Origin: an uncultured Alcaligenaceae bacterium
Lineage (GTDB): Bacteria; Pseudomonadota; Gammaproteobacteria; Burkholderiales; Burkholderiaceae_B
Direction of reading: 5' to 3'
Assembly: GCA_937995985.1 (NCBI GenBank)
Contig: CALKIR010000064.1
Span: 1-14,693, forward strand
Length of the DNA stretch: 14,693 bases
The position numbers were made by a program, and so were the translations under genes. The notes beneath the pieces were generated by a model. It made no database searches and had not been told where the DNA came from. It saw only the letters and a program-made list of their open reading frames with translations. How positions within the stretch are numbered: the stretch's first letter is position 1; each line of letters starts with the position of its first letter. Of the stretch, positions 1-6,670 are shown in pieces.

Positions 1-55
1 CCGTGAGGGTGGGCGCACTGTCGGTGCTGGTGTGGTCTCCAAGATCATTAAGTAA
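1..55 (+). CDS. tuf: Elongation factor Tu, C-terminal end (5' truncated by window)
   Basis: Only the last 17 codons are present, reading REGGRTVGAGVVSKIIK and then TAA at 53-55. This is the typical C-terminus of bacterial EF-Tu (REGGRTVGAGVV followed by a short basic tail), in domain 3 of the GTPase that carries aminoacyl-tRNA to the ribosome. The position just before rpsJ matches the end of the str operon (rpsL-rpsG-fusA-tuf) that leads into the S10 operon in Betaproteobacteria. Identification rests on this short but very conserved tail. Confidence 0.93.
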   Translation, partial: REGGRTVGAGVVSKIIK

Positions 56-71
56 CTAGCTCTTTAAGCTA

Positions 72-105
72 TTGGCGGAGGGTGTTTTGAATGACCTTCC
101 GCCAA
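72..105 (+). promoter_or_regulatory. Stem-loop between tuf and rpsJ
   Basis: Bases 72-82 pair with 95-105 to give an 11-bp stem (core TTGGCGGA with TCCGCCAA, one G-T wobble) around a 12-base loop. It is followed by a broken T-rich stretch (107-117), not a clean T-tract, so it would be at best a partial terminator. It could attenuate transcription, protect the tuf 3' end, or be an RNase processing site that sets tuf apart from rpsJ. The pairing is seen directly; the role is inferred. Confidence 0.6.
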
Positions 106-127
106 ATTTCGTTCTTTAGGAATATTC

Positions 128-439
128 ATGAAAAGTCAGAAAATCCGTATCCGCCTCAAGGCTTTTGATTACAAGCTTATCGACCAATCCGCAGCAGAAA
201 TTGTGGATACGGCGAAAAGAACGGGCGCAGTAGTTCGTGGTCCCGTGCCTTTGCCTACGCGCATTCGTCGTTATGATGTGCTTAGCTCTCCGCACGTAGA
301 TAAATCCGCACGTGATCAGTTGGAGATTCGCACACACCAACGGCTGATGGATATTGTCGATCCTACTGATAAAACAGTAGATGCTTTGATGCGACTCGAC
401 TTGCCAGCAGGCGTCGATGTAGAGATCGCACTACAGTAA
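128..439 (+). CDS. rpsJ: 30S ribosomal protein S10
   Basis: S10 is a head protein of the 30S subunit and also acts as NusE in antitermination complexes. The 103-residue product has the same length as E. coli S10 and carries the family hallmarks IRIRLKAFDYKLID at the start, GPVPLPT near residue 40 and the SPHVDK-SARDQLEIRTHQR block. AGGAA at 118-122 is a ribosome binding site 5 bases before the ATG. It lies about 70 bases after tuf, with a hairpin in between. It normally opens the S10 operon next to rplC; here it is followed by a terminator and a lacI-type gene instead. Confidence 0.98.
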   Translation: MKSQKIRIRLKAFDYKLIDQSAAEIVDTAKRTGAVVRGPVPLPTRIRRYDVLSSPHVDKSARDQLEIRTHQRLMDIVDPTDKTVDALMRLDLPAGVDVEIALQ

Positions 440-473
440 TTGGTTGCTGTAAAAAGTCTTCTGACAGTTAGAG

Positions 474-513
474 AAAAAGGCTGAGTATTGGGAAACCAGA
501 CTCAGTCTTTTTT
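474..513 (+). terminator. Rho-independent terminator after rpsJ
   Basis: Bases 474-486 (AAAAAGGCTGAGT) pair with 500-512 (ACTCAGTCTTTTT) over 13 positions with one G-T wobble. The loop can close further through TGG-GAAA-CCA (489-498), a GNRA tetraloop. A run of six T (508-513) forms the 3' tract. It lies 34 bases after the rpsJ stop and should end the tuf/rpsJ transcript before the LacI-type gene. Confidence 0.88.
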
Positions 514-517
514 ATTG

Positions 518-571
518 ATAGTTATAATTCTTATAAAAGAGTAAAAAAGAATCTAAACAATATAGTTATAA
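518..571 (+). repeat. Direct repeat ATAGTTATAA, two copies upstream of the LacI-type gene
   Basis: The 10-mer ATAGTTATAA occurs at 518-527 and again at 562-571, start to start 44 bases, which is close to four helical turns. A third TTATAA sits at 531-536. The copies lie between the rpsJ terminator and the LacI-type gene in an AT-rich stretch that must contain that gene's promoter; TATAAT at 523-528 is a candidate -10 but lacks a good -35. They may be operator half-sites for autoregulation, or simply AT-rich chance. Confidence 0.4.
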
Positions 572-629
572 AATAGTGCTCTATGATTGGATAGCCAAAT
601 AAATTGGGCACCTTTCTGGATGAGACAAG

Positions 630-1682
630 ATGACAAATAAAATGCGTTCTCATAATTCGCGTTCGGCACGCAGTTCACAAAGTATCACCCTAAGTGATGT
701 TGCCAAAGCCGCAGGTGTTTCTATTATTACCGTATCACGGGCATTAAATAAGCCGGAGCTGGTGTCAGATAAAACTCTCGCACGGGTAAAGGCTGTGGTT
801 GATGAGTTGGGGTATGTGCCTAATCTTTTAGCCGGAAATTTAAAATCCAACCGCAGTCGACTAATTGTGGTGCTGTTGCCAACCATTGCAGGCTCTCCTT
901 TTTTGAGATCGGTGCAGGTATTAATGGATTATGTCACCGAGGCCGGTTATCAGGTCATGTTGGGACAAACAGGCTATGATAATAGCCATCAAGAACAATT
1001 ATTAGATATTATTATTGGCCGCCGTCCCGATGGGGTGGTGATTACGGGGCGTATTACTTCAGAGGCGGCCAAGCGTAAACTTCAAGTGGCTGGCATTCCA
1101 GTTGTTGAGGTTTGGGAGATGGGCACAGACCCGTTGGATATGATGGTTGGCTTTTCCCATTATGCTGTGGGAGAGGCTGTTGCTGAATATTTGTGGTCAA
1201 GAAATAGACGTAAATTTGCTTTGGCTGTTGGTCATGATGTGCGTGGTCGACAGCGGGCTACAGGGTTTAAGCGCCGAATTAGAGAGTTATATGAGGATTA
1301 TGGGGGGCAGGAGCCCATTGTGCATACTTATAGTGTTCAAGTACCTGGCACCGTTGCTTCAGGGCGAGAAACATTAGCACGAATAATTGCCGAGCAGGTT
1401 GATGTGGATACCGTGGTGTGCAGTTCCGATTCGGTGGCAGTAGGGGTGCTTTACGAAGCTCAGGCCAAGGGTATTGAGGTGCCTCATCGGCTCGCTGTTA
1501 TGGGTTATGGCGATATGGAAATTGCTCCTTATACCGTACCGGCATTAACCACAGTGAAAATAAATGACGAGGAAATTGGTTTACAAGCAGCTAAAATGCT
1601 CATTTCACGAGCTGAGGGGGAAGCCACAATAGAGCCGGTTGTTGATATTGGTTTTTCTATAGTAGAAAGAGATACGGTTTAG
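630..1682 (+). CDS. LacI-family transcriptional repressor, GntR (gluconate)-like
   Basis: The 350-residue product has the two-part LacI plan. Residues 20-40 form the DNA-binding helix-turn-helix (LSDVAKAAGVSIITVSRALN), followed by a hinge around PNLLAGNL (64-71). From about residue 76 a periplasmic-binding-protein-like effector domain follows, with LIVVLLPTIAG, RRPDGVVITGR, AGIPVVEVWE and a C-terminal DIGFSIV. The pattern resembles E. coli GntR, the gluconate repressor, more than LacI or PurR, but the ligand cannot be read from sequence. The first ATG at 630 is used; a second in-frame ATG at 642 is possible because the ribosome binding site is weak. It sits alone between rpsJ and rplC with a terminator before it and a promoter after it. 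No sugar transport or catabolic gene is nearby, so its target is unknown; it may act elsewhere or on its own flanks. Confidence 0.93.
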   Translation: MTNKMRSHNSRSARSSQSITLSDVAKAAGVSIITVSRALNKPELVSDKTLARVKAVVDELGYVPNLLAGNLKSNRSRLIVVLLPTIAGSPFLRSVQVLMDYVTEAGYQVMLGQTGYDNSHQEQLLDIIIGRRPDGVVITGRITSEAAKRKLQVAGIPVVEVWEMGTDPLDMMVGFSHYAVGEAVAEYLWSRNRRKFALAVGHDVRGRQRATGFKRRIRELYEDYGGQEPIVHTYSVQVPGTVASGRETLARIIAEQVDVDTVVCSSDSVAVGVLYEAQAKGIEVPHRLAVMGYGDMEIAPYTVPALTTVKINDEEIGLQAAKMLISRAEGEATIEPVVDIGFSIVERDTV

Positions 1683-1686
1683 AGCC

Positions 1687-1777
1687 AAAGGGGAAAAAAG
1701 GGGAAATTAAGGCCTCAAGGTTGTATAAAAGTGCTGTTTTATGCGGGAATCCCCCTTTTTGTTTGCTTTGCCCCTTT
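1687..1777 (+). repeat. Tandem 10-mer plus nested inverted repeats; possible terminator of the LacI-type gene
   Basis: AAAGGGGAAA is tandemly duplicated at 1687-1696 and 1697-1706. Each copy has an inverted partner: AAAAAGGGG (1695-1703) with CCCCTTTTT (1752-1760), and AAAGGGG (1687-1693) with CCCCTTT (1771-1777). Inside lies a hairpin 1723-1730/1737-1744 (8 bp with one wobble, 6-base loop). As RNA this folds as a nested structure ending in a T-run (1756-1760), a plausible though long-looped terminator. The outer right arm falls within the proposed rplC promoter spacer. Confidence 0.5.
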
Positions 1778-1792
1778 TAGTTATGTTATATT
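1763..1792 (+). promoter_or_regulatory. Predicted extended -10 sigma-70 promoter for rplC onward
   Basis: TATATT at 1787-1792 is a good -10 box preceded by TG and one base (1784-1786), the extended -10 arrangement. A weak -35, TTGCTT, sits at 1763-1768 with an 18-base spacer. Transcription would start near 1799, leaving a leader of about 100 bases before rplC. It fits the need for a new promoter after the rpsJ terminator and the LacI-type gene. Confidence 0.55.
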
Positions 1793-1798
1793 TTAACG

Positions 1799-1901
1799 CT
1801 TAATCTATTTGTAGATTAGTGTAGGTTTTGGCACAGATTTTAGTGTCTTATTAATAAACAAATTAGCCCCAGCCAATCGTAGTTGGGAATGGAGAATAAA
1901 G
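1799..1901 (+). promoter_or_regulatory. Leader of the rplC-rpsQ transcript with a start-proximal hairpin
   Basis: TAATCTA (1801-1807) and TAGATTA (1812-1818) form a perfect 7-bp stem with a TTTG loop right at the predicted transcription start. As DNA it is an 18-base palindrome that could serve as an operator. A smaller CCAA/TTGG hairpin (1873-1876/1883-1886) lies just before the GGAG ribosome binding site (1891-1894) of rplC. In enteric bacteria the S10 leader binds L4 to feed back on the operon; a similar role here is inference only. Confidence 0.4.
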
Positions 1902-2579
1902 ATGTCGAACTCGACACCTGCATCTGCCGCATGGCGGCTAGGTCTTGTAGGGCGTAAGGTCGGCATGACGCGTATTTTCACAGATGAGGGTGATTCCATC
2001 CCTGTGACCGTCATTGACGTATCTAATAATCGCATCGCCCAGATCAAGACTCCAGAGGTCGACGGTTATGCCGCCGTTCAAGTAGCATTTGGCACTCGCC
2101 GTGCTTCCCGTGTCACAAAGCCTGCTGCCGGGCATTTTGCCAAGGCTGGTATTGAGGCAGGCAGCGTCCTCAAAGAGTTCCGTTTAGATCCTGCCGCGCT
2201 AGAAAATCACGAGTTGGGTCAGGAAATCAAAGTCGATAGCGTCTTTGAAGCCGGCCAAAAGGTCGACGTCACAGGCACCACTATCGGTAAAGGTTTTGCT
2301 GGTACCATCAAACGTCATAACTTCCGCGGTCAGCGCCGCTCTCACGGTAACTCAGTATCCCACCGTGTTCCCGGTTCTATTGGTCATGCTCAGGACCCAG
2401 GTCGTGTGTTCCCGGGCAAGAAAATGGCTGGTCACATGGGTAATGTTACCCGTACGATTCAAAATTTAGATATTGTGCGTGTTGACGCCGAGCGTAACTT
2501 GCTGCTCGTTCGTGGTGCGGTACCCGGACATAAAAACAGCAATGTTGTAGTGCGTCCCGCCATCAAGAAAGGAGCCTAA
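1902..2579 (+). CDS. rplC: 50S ribosomal protein L3
   Basis: L3 binds 23S rRNA domain VI near the peptidyl transferase centre and starts 50S assembly. The 225-residue product carries LGLVGRKVGMTRIF at residues 13-26 and the long loop HGNSVSHRVPGSIGHAQDPGRVFPGKKMAGHMG-like block at 149-180, in which Q164 matches the glutamine methylated by PrmB in E. coli (Q150). It is about 16 residues longer than E. coli L3, mainly through an N-terminal extension MSNSTPASAAW. GGAG at 1891-1894 supports the ATG at 1902. It is the first gene of the proposed second transcription unit of the operon. Confidence 0.98.
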   Translation: MSNSTPASAAWRLGLVGRKVGMTRIFTDEGDSIPVTVIDVSNNRIAQIKTPEVDGYAAVQVAFGTRRASRVTKPAAGHFAKAGIEAGSVLKEFRLDPAALENHELGQEIKVDSVFEAGQKVDVTGTTIGKGFAGTIKRHNFRGQRRSHGNSVSHRVPGSIGHAQDPGRVFPGKKMAGHMGNVTRTIQNLDIVRVDAERNLLLVRGAVPGHKNSNVVVRPAIKKGA

Positions 2580-2581
2580 CC

Positions 2582-3202
2582 ATGGAACTCAAGCTCCTGA
2601 ATGATCAGGGTCAAACAGCTTCTACAGTCGCTGCTTCCGATGTAGTATTTGGGCGCGAGTTTAACGAAGCTCTGGTGCATCAGTTGGTCGTTGCATACCA
2701 AGCCAATGCACGTACTGCGAGCAGCAAGCAAAAAAATCGCAGTGAGGTTCGTTACAGTGGCCGCAAGCCTTGGCGTCAAAAGGGTACCGGTCGTGCGCGT
2801 GCTGGCGCTGCCTCTTCCCCGCTATGGCGTGGTGGTGGTCGCGTATTTCCTAGCAGCCCCGAGCGTAATTACACCCACAAAATCAATCGCAAAATGTATC
2901 GTGCGGGCTTGCGTTCTATTTTGTCGCAGCTTGCTCGCGATGATCGCATCGCTGTTATCGAATCCTTTACTCTTGAGGCACCCAAGACACGCTTGGCTGC
3001 ACAAAAACTCAAGGATATGGGGCTCGATTCCGTATTGATTGTCACCGATAATTTTGACGAAAATGTATACCTCGCGACACGCAACTTGGCAAATGTTGCT
3101 GTGTTGGAACCACGCGATGTCGATCCCCTGTCGTTGATACACTATGAAAAAGTGCTGATCACCAAGCCCGCCATCGCCCAAATCGAGGAGATTTTAGGAT
3201 GA
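2582..3202 (+). CDS. rplD: 50S ribosomal protein L4
   Basis: L4 has a globular part on the 50S surface and a long loop reaching the exit tunnel. In E. coli it also represses the S10 operon by acting on its leader. The 206-residue product shows the tunnel loop from about 53 to 100, including GRKPWRQKGTGRARAG (60-75) and PLWRGGGRVFP. AAAGGAG (2568-2574), inside the end of rplC, is the ribosome binding site, so translation is probably coupled; only two bases separate the genes. Its stop overlaps the rplW start. If L4 autoregulation exists here, it could not act through a leader upstream of rpsJ, since rpsJ is in a separate unit. Confidence 0.98.
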   Translation: MELKLLNDQGQTASTVAASDVVFGREFNEALVHQLVVAYQANARTASSKQKNRSEVRYSGRKPWRQKGTGRARAGAASSPLWRGGGRVFPSSPERNYTHKINRKMYRAGLRSILSQLARDDRIAVIESFTLEAPKTRLAAQKLKDMGLDSVLIVTDNFDENVYLATRNLANVAVLEPRDVDPLSLIHYEKVLITKPAIAQIEEILG

Positions 3203-3495
3203 ACGTAGAACGCTTATATCAAGTCATCCTGGCTCCAGTCGTGACAGAAAAGGCAACGATTGTAGCAGAGAACAATCAACAGGTCGTTTTCCACGTGGCA
3301 TTGGATGCTACCAAGTCTGAGATCAAAGCGGCAGTAGAAATGCTCTTTGATGTAGAGGTCGAGTCTGTTCAAGTACTCAACCAAAAAGGTAAGCCAAAGC
3401 GCTTTGGACGCTTTGAAGGACGTCGCCGCCACGGGCGTAAAGCGTATGTGCGCCTTAAAGACGGCCAGGAATTCGACTTTACCGAGGTAAATTAA
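3199..3495 (+). CDS. rplW: 50S ribosomal protein L23
   Basis: L23 lies at the exit of the peptide tunnel and is the docking site for trigger factor and SRP. The 98-residue product has the usual start (N-V-E-R-L-Y-Q-V-I-L-A-P-V-V-T-E-K), the central VEMLFDVEVESVQVLNQKGK and the basic GRRRHGRKAYVRL stretch. It overlaps rplD by four bases (ATGA at 3199-3202), a classic translational coupling. The GAGG ribosome binding region for rplB lies within its last codons. Confidence 0.97.
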   Translation: MNVERLYQVILAPVVTEKATIVAENNQQVVFHVALDATKSEIKAAVEMLFDVEVESVQVLNQKGKPKRFGRFEGRRRHGRKAYVRLKDGQEFDFTEVN

Positions 3496-3496
3496 A

Positions 3497-4324
3497 ATGG
3501 CACTGCTTAAAGTAAAGCCCACGTCTGCTGGTCGTCGCGGCATGGTCAAGGTCGTACACAAAGAGCTTCATCGTGGGGCTCCTTACGGTCCTTTGCTGAG
3601 CAAAAAAACACGCAGCTCGGGTCGTAACCACCATGGTCGCATTACCGTACGTTCTCGCGGCGGTGGGCACAGAAAACATTATCGTATTATTGACTTTAGA
3701 CGCACCAAGGACGGTATTCCTGCTCGCGTAGAGCGTTTGGAATATGATCCAAACCGTAGTGCACATATTGCTTTATTGTGTTATGCCGACGGTGAGCGTC
3801 GTTACATCATTGCACCGCGTCGTCTGCAGGTGGGTGATACGGTTATGTCTGGCCAAGACGCACCAATTCGTCCTGGTAATGCATTACCCATTCGCAATAT
3901 TCCAATTGGCGCAACCATTCACTGCATCGAAATGATGCCTGGTAAAGGGGCGCAAATCGCTCGTTCCGCTGGTGCAAGCGCTGTATTGCTTGCTCGTGAT
4001 GGGGCTTATGCTCAGGTGCGCTTGCGTTCCGGAGAGGTTCGTCGCATTCATATTGACTGTCGTGCGACCATTGGTAGTGTCAGCAACGAAGACCATAGCT
4101 TGCGTCAAATCGGAAAGGCCGGTGCATCGCGTTGGCGCGGTCGCCGTCCAGGCGTACGAGGTGTGGCGATGAACCCCATCGATCACCCCCACGGTGGTGG
4201 TGAGGGTCGTACAGGCGAGGGACGCGAGCCTGTTAGCCCATGGGGCACACCAGCCAAAGGGTATCGCACCCGACGCAATAAGCGTACTAATTCAATGATT
4301 GTCTCGCGTCGCAAACGCAAATAA
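3497..4324 (+). CDS. rplB: 50S ribosomal protein L2
   Basis: L2 is needed for subunit joining and peptidyl transferase activity. The 275-residue product has the RNA-binding region with RSRGGGHRKHYRIIDF (52-67) and the C-terminal loop MNPIDHPHGGGEGRTGEG, in which H230 matches the essential histidine 229 of E. coli L2. One base separates it from rplW. Length and motifs are entirely normal (E. coli 273). Confidence 0.98.
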   Translation: MALLKVKPTSAGRRGMVKVVHKELHRGAPYGPLLSKKTRSSGRNHHGRITVRSRGGGHRKHYRIIDFRRTKDGIPARVERLEYDPNRSAHIALLCYADGERRYIIAPRRLQVGDTVMSGQDAPIRPGNALPIRNIPIGATIHCIEMMPGKGAQIARSAGASAVLLARDGAYAQVRLRSGEVRRIHIDCRATIGSVSNEDHSLRQIGKAGASRWRGRRPGVRGVAMNPIDHPHGGGEGRTGEGREPVSPWGTPAKGYRTRRNKRTNSMIVSRRKRK

Positions 4325-4336
4325 AGGGCAAGTACT

Positions 4337-4612
4337 ATGGCACGTTCAATTAAGAAAGGCCCGTTTGTAGATGCGTCTCTACTTAAAAAAGTAGAAGCTG
4401 CTATCGCGGGCAACAGCAAGCGACCCATTAAAACTTGGTCGCGTAGTTCAACCATCCTACCCGAGTTTGTCGGGTTGACCATTGCCGTACATAATGGCCG
4501 TCAGCATATTCCTGTATATATCAACGAGAATATGGTCGGTCATAAGCTTGGCGAGTTTGCCTTAACCCGCACATTCAAGGGGCATGTGGCAGATAAAAAG
4601 TCACGGAGATAA
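4337..4612 (+). CDS. rpsS: 30S ribosomal protein S19
   Basis: S19 is a 30S head protein that contacts the A-site tRNA and forms an inter-subunit bridge. The 91-residue product starts MARSIKKGPFVDASLLKKVE and contains TWSRSSTILPEFVGLTIAVHNG and the C-terminal GHKLGEFALTRTFKGH, all family hallmarks. It follows rplB by 12 bases with AGGG at 4326-4329 as ribosome binding site. Confidence 0.98.
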   Translation: MARSIKKGPFVDASLLKKVEAAIAGNSKRPIKTWSRSSTILPEFVGLTIAVHNGRQHIPVYINENMVGHKLGEFALTRTFKGHVADKKSRR

Positions 4613-4615
4613 GCG

Positions 4616-4945
4616 ATGGAAACCACAGCAAAAGTTCGTGGAGTACGTATCTCTGCTCAAAAAGCCCGCTTGGTCGCCGACCAGATTCGCGGAGAGCCTG
4701 TAGAGCAGGCATTAAATATTCTTACGTTCTCTCCAAAGAAAGCCGCTGGCATTATCAAGAAAGTACTTGAGTCTGCAATTGCTAATGCCGAGCATAACGA
4801 TGGTGCCGATATCGACGAGTTGCGCGTCAAAGAAATTTACGTTGACAAAGCCACTTCGTTGAAACGTTTCGCCGCACGCGCCAAAGGCCGCGGTACCCGA
4901 ATTGAAAAGCAAACCTGCCACATTGTGGTCAAGGTAGGCGCATAA
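4616..4945 (+). CDS. rplV: 50S ribosomal protein L22
   Basis: L22 lines the peptide exit tunnel with a long beta-hairpin; mutations there affect macrolide response. The 109-residue product contains VRISAQKARLVADQIRG at 10-26 and the hairpin region LKRFAARAKGRGTRIEKQT near the C-terminus. It starts three bases after the rpsS stop, with GGAG in the last rpsS codons as ribosome binding site. Length is normal (E. coli 110). Confidence 0.98.
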   Translation: METTAKVRGVRISAQKARLVADQIRGEPVEQALNILTFSPKKAAGIIKKVLESAIANAEHNDGADIDELRVKEIYVDKATSLKRFAARAKGRGTRIEKQTCHIVVKVGA

Positions 4946-4955
4946 GGGAGTCACA

Positions 4956-5717
4956 ATGGGACAAAAAGTTAACCCGATTGGGTTCCGCCTCGCGGTAAAC
5001 CGCAATTGGAGTTCACGCTGGTATGCTGACCATAATGAGTACAGCTCCATGCTGATCGACGATATCCGCGTGCGCGAATACCTAAAGAAAAGATTAAAGA
5101 ACGCCTCTGTAGGCCGTGTAGTTATCGAGCGTCCTTCTAAAAACGCCCGCATCACTATTCACTCCGCTCGTCCGGGGGTTGTGATTGGCAAGCGTGGTGA
5201 GGACATCGAAAAGCTCAAGGTCGAGCTACAAAAGCTCATGGGCGTACCAGTTCACGTAAACATCGAAGAGATCCGTAAGCCGGAAACTAATGCACAGCTC
5301 ATTGCTGATTCAATTGCGCAGCAGCTCGAGCGTCGTATTATGTTCCGTCGTGCCATGAAGCGCGCAATGCAAAATGCAATGCGTTTGGGTGCGCAGGGCA
5401 TCAAAATTATGAGCTCTGGGCGTCTAAATGGTATTGAAATTGCACGTACTGAATGGTATCGCGAAGGCCGTGTGCCCTTGCATACATTGCGTGCCAATAT
5501 CGATTATGGTACAGCCGAAGCTCATACTACTTACGGAATTATTGGTATCAAGGTTTGGGTATACAAGGGCGAGCTTCTGCCCGGTGGCGAAATCCCCGCC
5601 GAAGGCCCAGCCCCTGACGAAAGACGCCATCGTCGTCCACGTGGTGAGCGCCCTGAGGGCCGTCGCCGTGGGCGTGGCCATCGTCGCCAAGCCGCAGCCC
5701 CAGAAGGAGATAAATAA
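4956..5717 (+). CDS. rpsC: 30S ribosomal protein S3
   Basis: S3 lies at the mRNA entry of the 30S subunit and takes part in mRNA unwinding. The 253-residue product starts MGQKVNPIGFRLAVNRNWSS and carries a KH RNA-binding domain with the GxxG loop G78-K-R-G81 (VVIGKRGEDIEKLK). It is about 20 residues longer than E. coli S3 because of a C-terminal Arg/Gly/Pro-rich tail (from about residue 222), as seen in other Betaproteobacteria. GGGAG before the ATG (4946-4950) supports the start. The stop TAA shares one base with the rplP ATG (TAATG). Confidence 0.98.
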   Translation: MGQKVNPIGFRLAVNRNWSSRWYADHNEYSSMLIDDIRVREYLKKRLKNASVGRVVIERPSKNARITIHSARPGVVIGKRGEDIEKLKVELQKLMGVPVHVNIEEIRKPETNAQLIADSIAQQLERRIMFRRAMKRAMQNAMRLGAQGIKIMSSGRLNGIEIARTEWYREGRVPLHTLRANIDYGTAEAHTTYGIIGIKVWVYKGELLPGGEIPAEGPAPDERRHRRPRGERPEGRRRGRGHRRQAAAPEGDK

Positions 5718-6130
5718 TGTTGCAACCAGCTCGTAGAAAATATCGCAAAGAGCACAAAGGCCGCAACAAAGGTTTGGCAACGCGTGGCACTCAGGTGTCC
5801 TTTGGCGAGTTTGGTTTGAAAGCCACCAGCCGCGGACGCTTAACTGCCCGCCAAATCGAGGCCGCGCGTCGTGCGATTAACCGTCATATTCGTCGTGGTG
5901 GACGTATTTGGATACGTGTTTTCCCCGACAAGCCTATTTCAGAAAAGCCTGCTGAGGTTCGTATGGGTAGCGGTAAGGGTAACCCAGAGTTTTGGGTGGC
6001 TGAAATTCAACCCGGTCGCGTCTTGTACGAAATGGAAGGGGTCAGCGAGGAACTCGCGCGCGAGGCTTTCCGTTTAGCTGCTGCTAAATTACCCGTGACG
6101 ACTACTTTCGTCACACGTAATCTAGGCTAA
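5717..6130 (+). CDS. rplP: 50S ribosomal protein L16
   Basis: L16 helps position A-site tRNA on the 50S subunit. The 137-residue product begins MLQPARRKYRKEHKGRNKGLATRG and contains RLTARQIEAARRAINRHIRR and the VRMGSGKGNPEFW loop, in which R82 matches the arginine hydroxylated in E. coli (R81). The start overlaps the rpsC stop by one base; the ribosome binding site AAGGAG lies in the end of rpsC (5703-5708). Confidence 0.98.
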   Translation: MLQPARRKYRKEHKGRNKGLATRGTQVSFGEFGLKATSRGRLTARQIEAARRAINRHIRRGGRIWIRVFPDKPISEKPAEVRMGSGKGNPEFWVAEIQPGRVLYEMEGVSEELAREAFRLAAAKLPVTTTFVTRNLG

Positions 6131-6140
6131 GGAGAACGTT

Positions 6141-6344
6141 ATGAAAGCCAGTGAATTGCGTAATAAAACCCAAGAAGAGCTCCAACAAGAGCTCGAGAGC
6201 CTGCTCAAGGCACAGTTTAATTTGCGTATGCAAAGTGCCACTCAGCAGCTTACCAACACCAGCCAACTCAAACAGGTGCGTCGCGACATCGCTCGTGTTC
6301 GTACCATCATGACCGAGAAAAAGGCTGAGAAGGTAGGAAATTAA
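6141..6344 (+). CDS. rpmC: 50S ribosomal protein L29
   Basis: L29 is a small two-helix protein beside the exit tunnel. The 67-residue product starts MKASELRNKTQEELQQELE, followed by LLKAQFNLRMQSATQQL and VRRDIARVRTIMTEK, the standard family pattern. AAGGAG at 6129-6134 is a strong ribosome binding site. One base separates its stop from the rpsQ start. Confidence 0.97.
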   Translation: MKASELRNKTQEELQQELESLLKAQFNLRMQSATQQLTNTSQLKQVRRDIARVRTIMTEKKAEKVGN

Positions 6345-6345
6345 T

Positions 6346-6627
6346 ATGACTGATACACAAACCAATCCCGGAAAGGAAAAGCGGCAGCGCGCGTTGCGTG
6401 GACGCGTAGTCAGCAACAAGATGGATAAGACCGTTGTTGTACAAGTGGATCGCCGTGTCAAGCATCCTTTGTATGGCAAGATTATCGTTCGTTCGCGTAA
6501 ATACCAAGCGCATGACGAGGAGAATCAGTACAACGAGGGCGATATCGTTGAGATTGCTGAGGGGCGTCCTATTAGCCGCAATAAGTCTTGGCGCGTCGTA
6601 CGTCTGGTCACCCCTGCCCGCATCTAA
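6346..6627 (+). CDS. rpsQ: 30S ribosomal protein S17
   Basis: S17 is an early-binding 30S protein of the OB-fold type. The 93-residue product shows RALRGRVVSNKMDKTVVVQVDR and HPLYGKIIVRSRKYQAHDE, followed by GDIVEIAEGRPISRNKSWRVV. It is slightly longer than E. coli S17 (84) through an N-terminal extension. The S10 operon ends here: the next feature is a terminator and a convergent gene, so rplN and the spc operon are not directly attached. Confidence 0.98.
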   Translation: MTDTQTNPGKEKRQRALRGRVVSNKMDKTVVVQVDRRVKHPLYGKIIVRSRKYQAHDEENQYNEGDIVEIAEGRPISRNKSWRVVRLVTPARI

Positions 6628-6670
6628 GTAGGGGGCCATGTGGCGTAAGACAGCTCCGCTTGAGAGCAAT

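Noticed and set aside
2822..3181. Long antisense frame across rplD (and similar ones across rplW, rplB, rplV and rpsC)
   Set aside because: They lie opposite highly conserved ribosomal genes and show no recognisable domains; such frames arise from codon bias.
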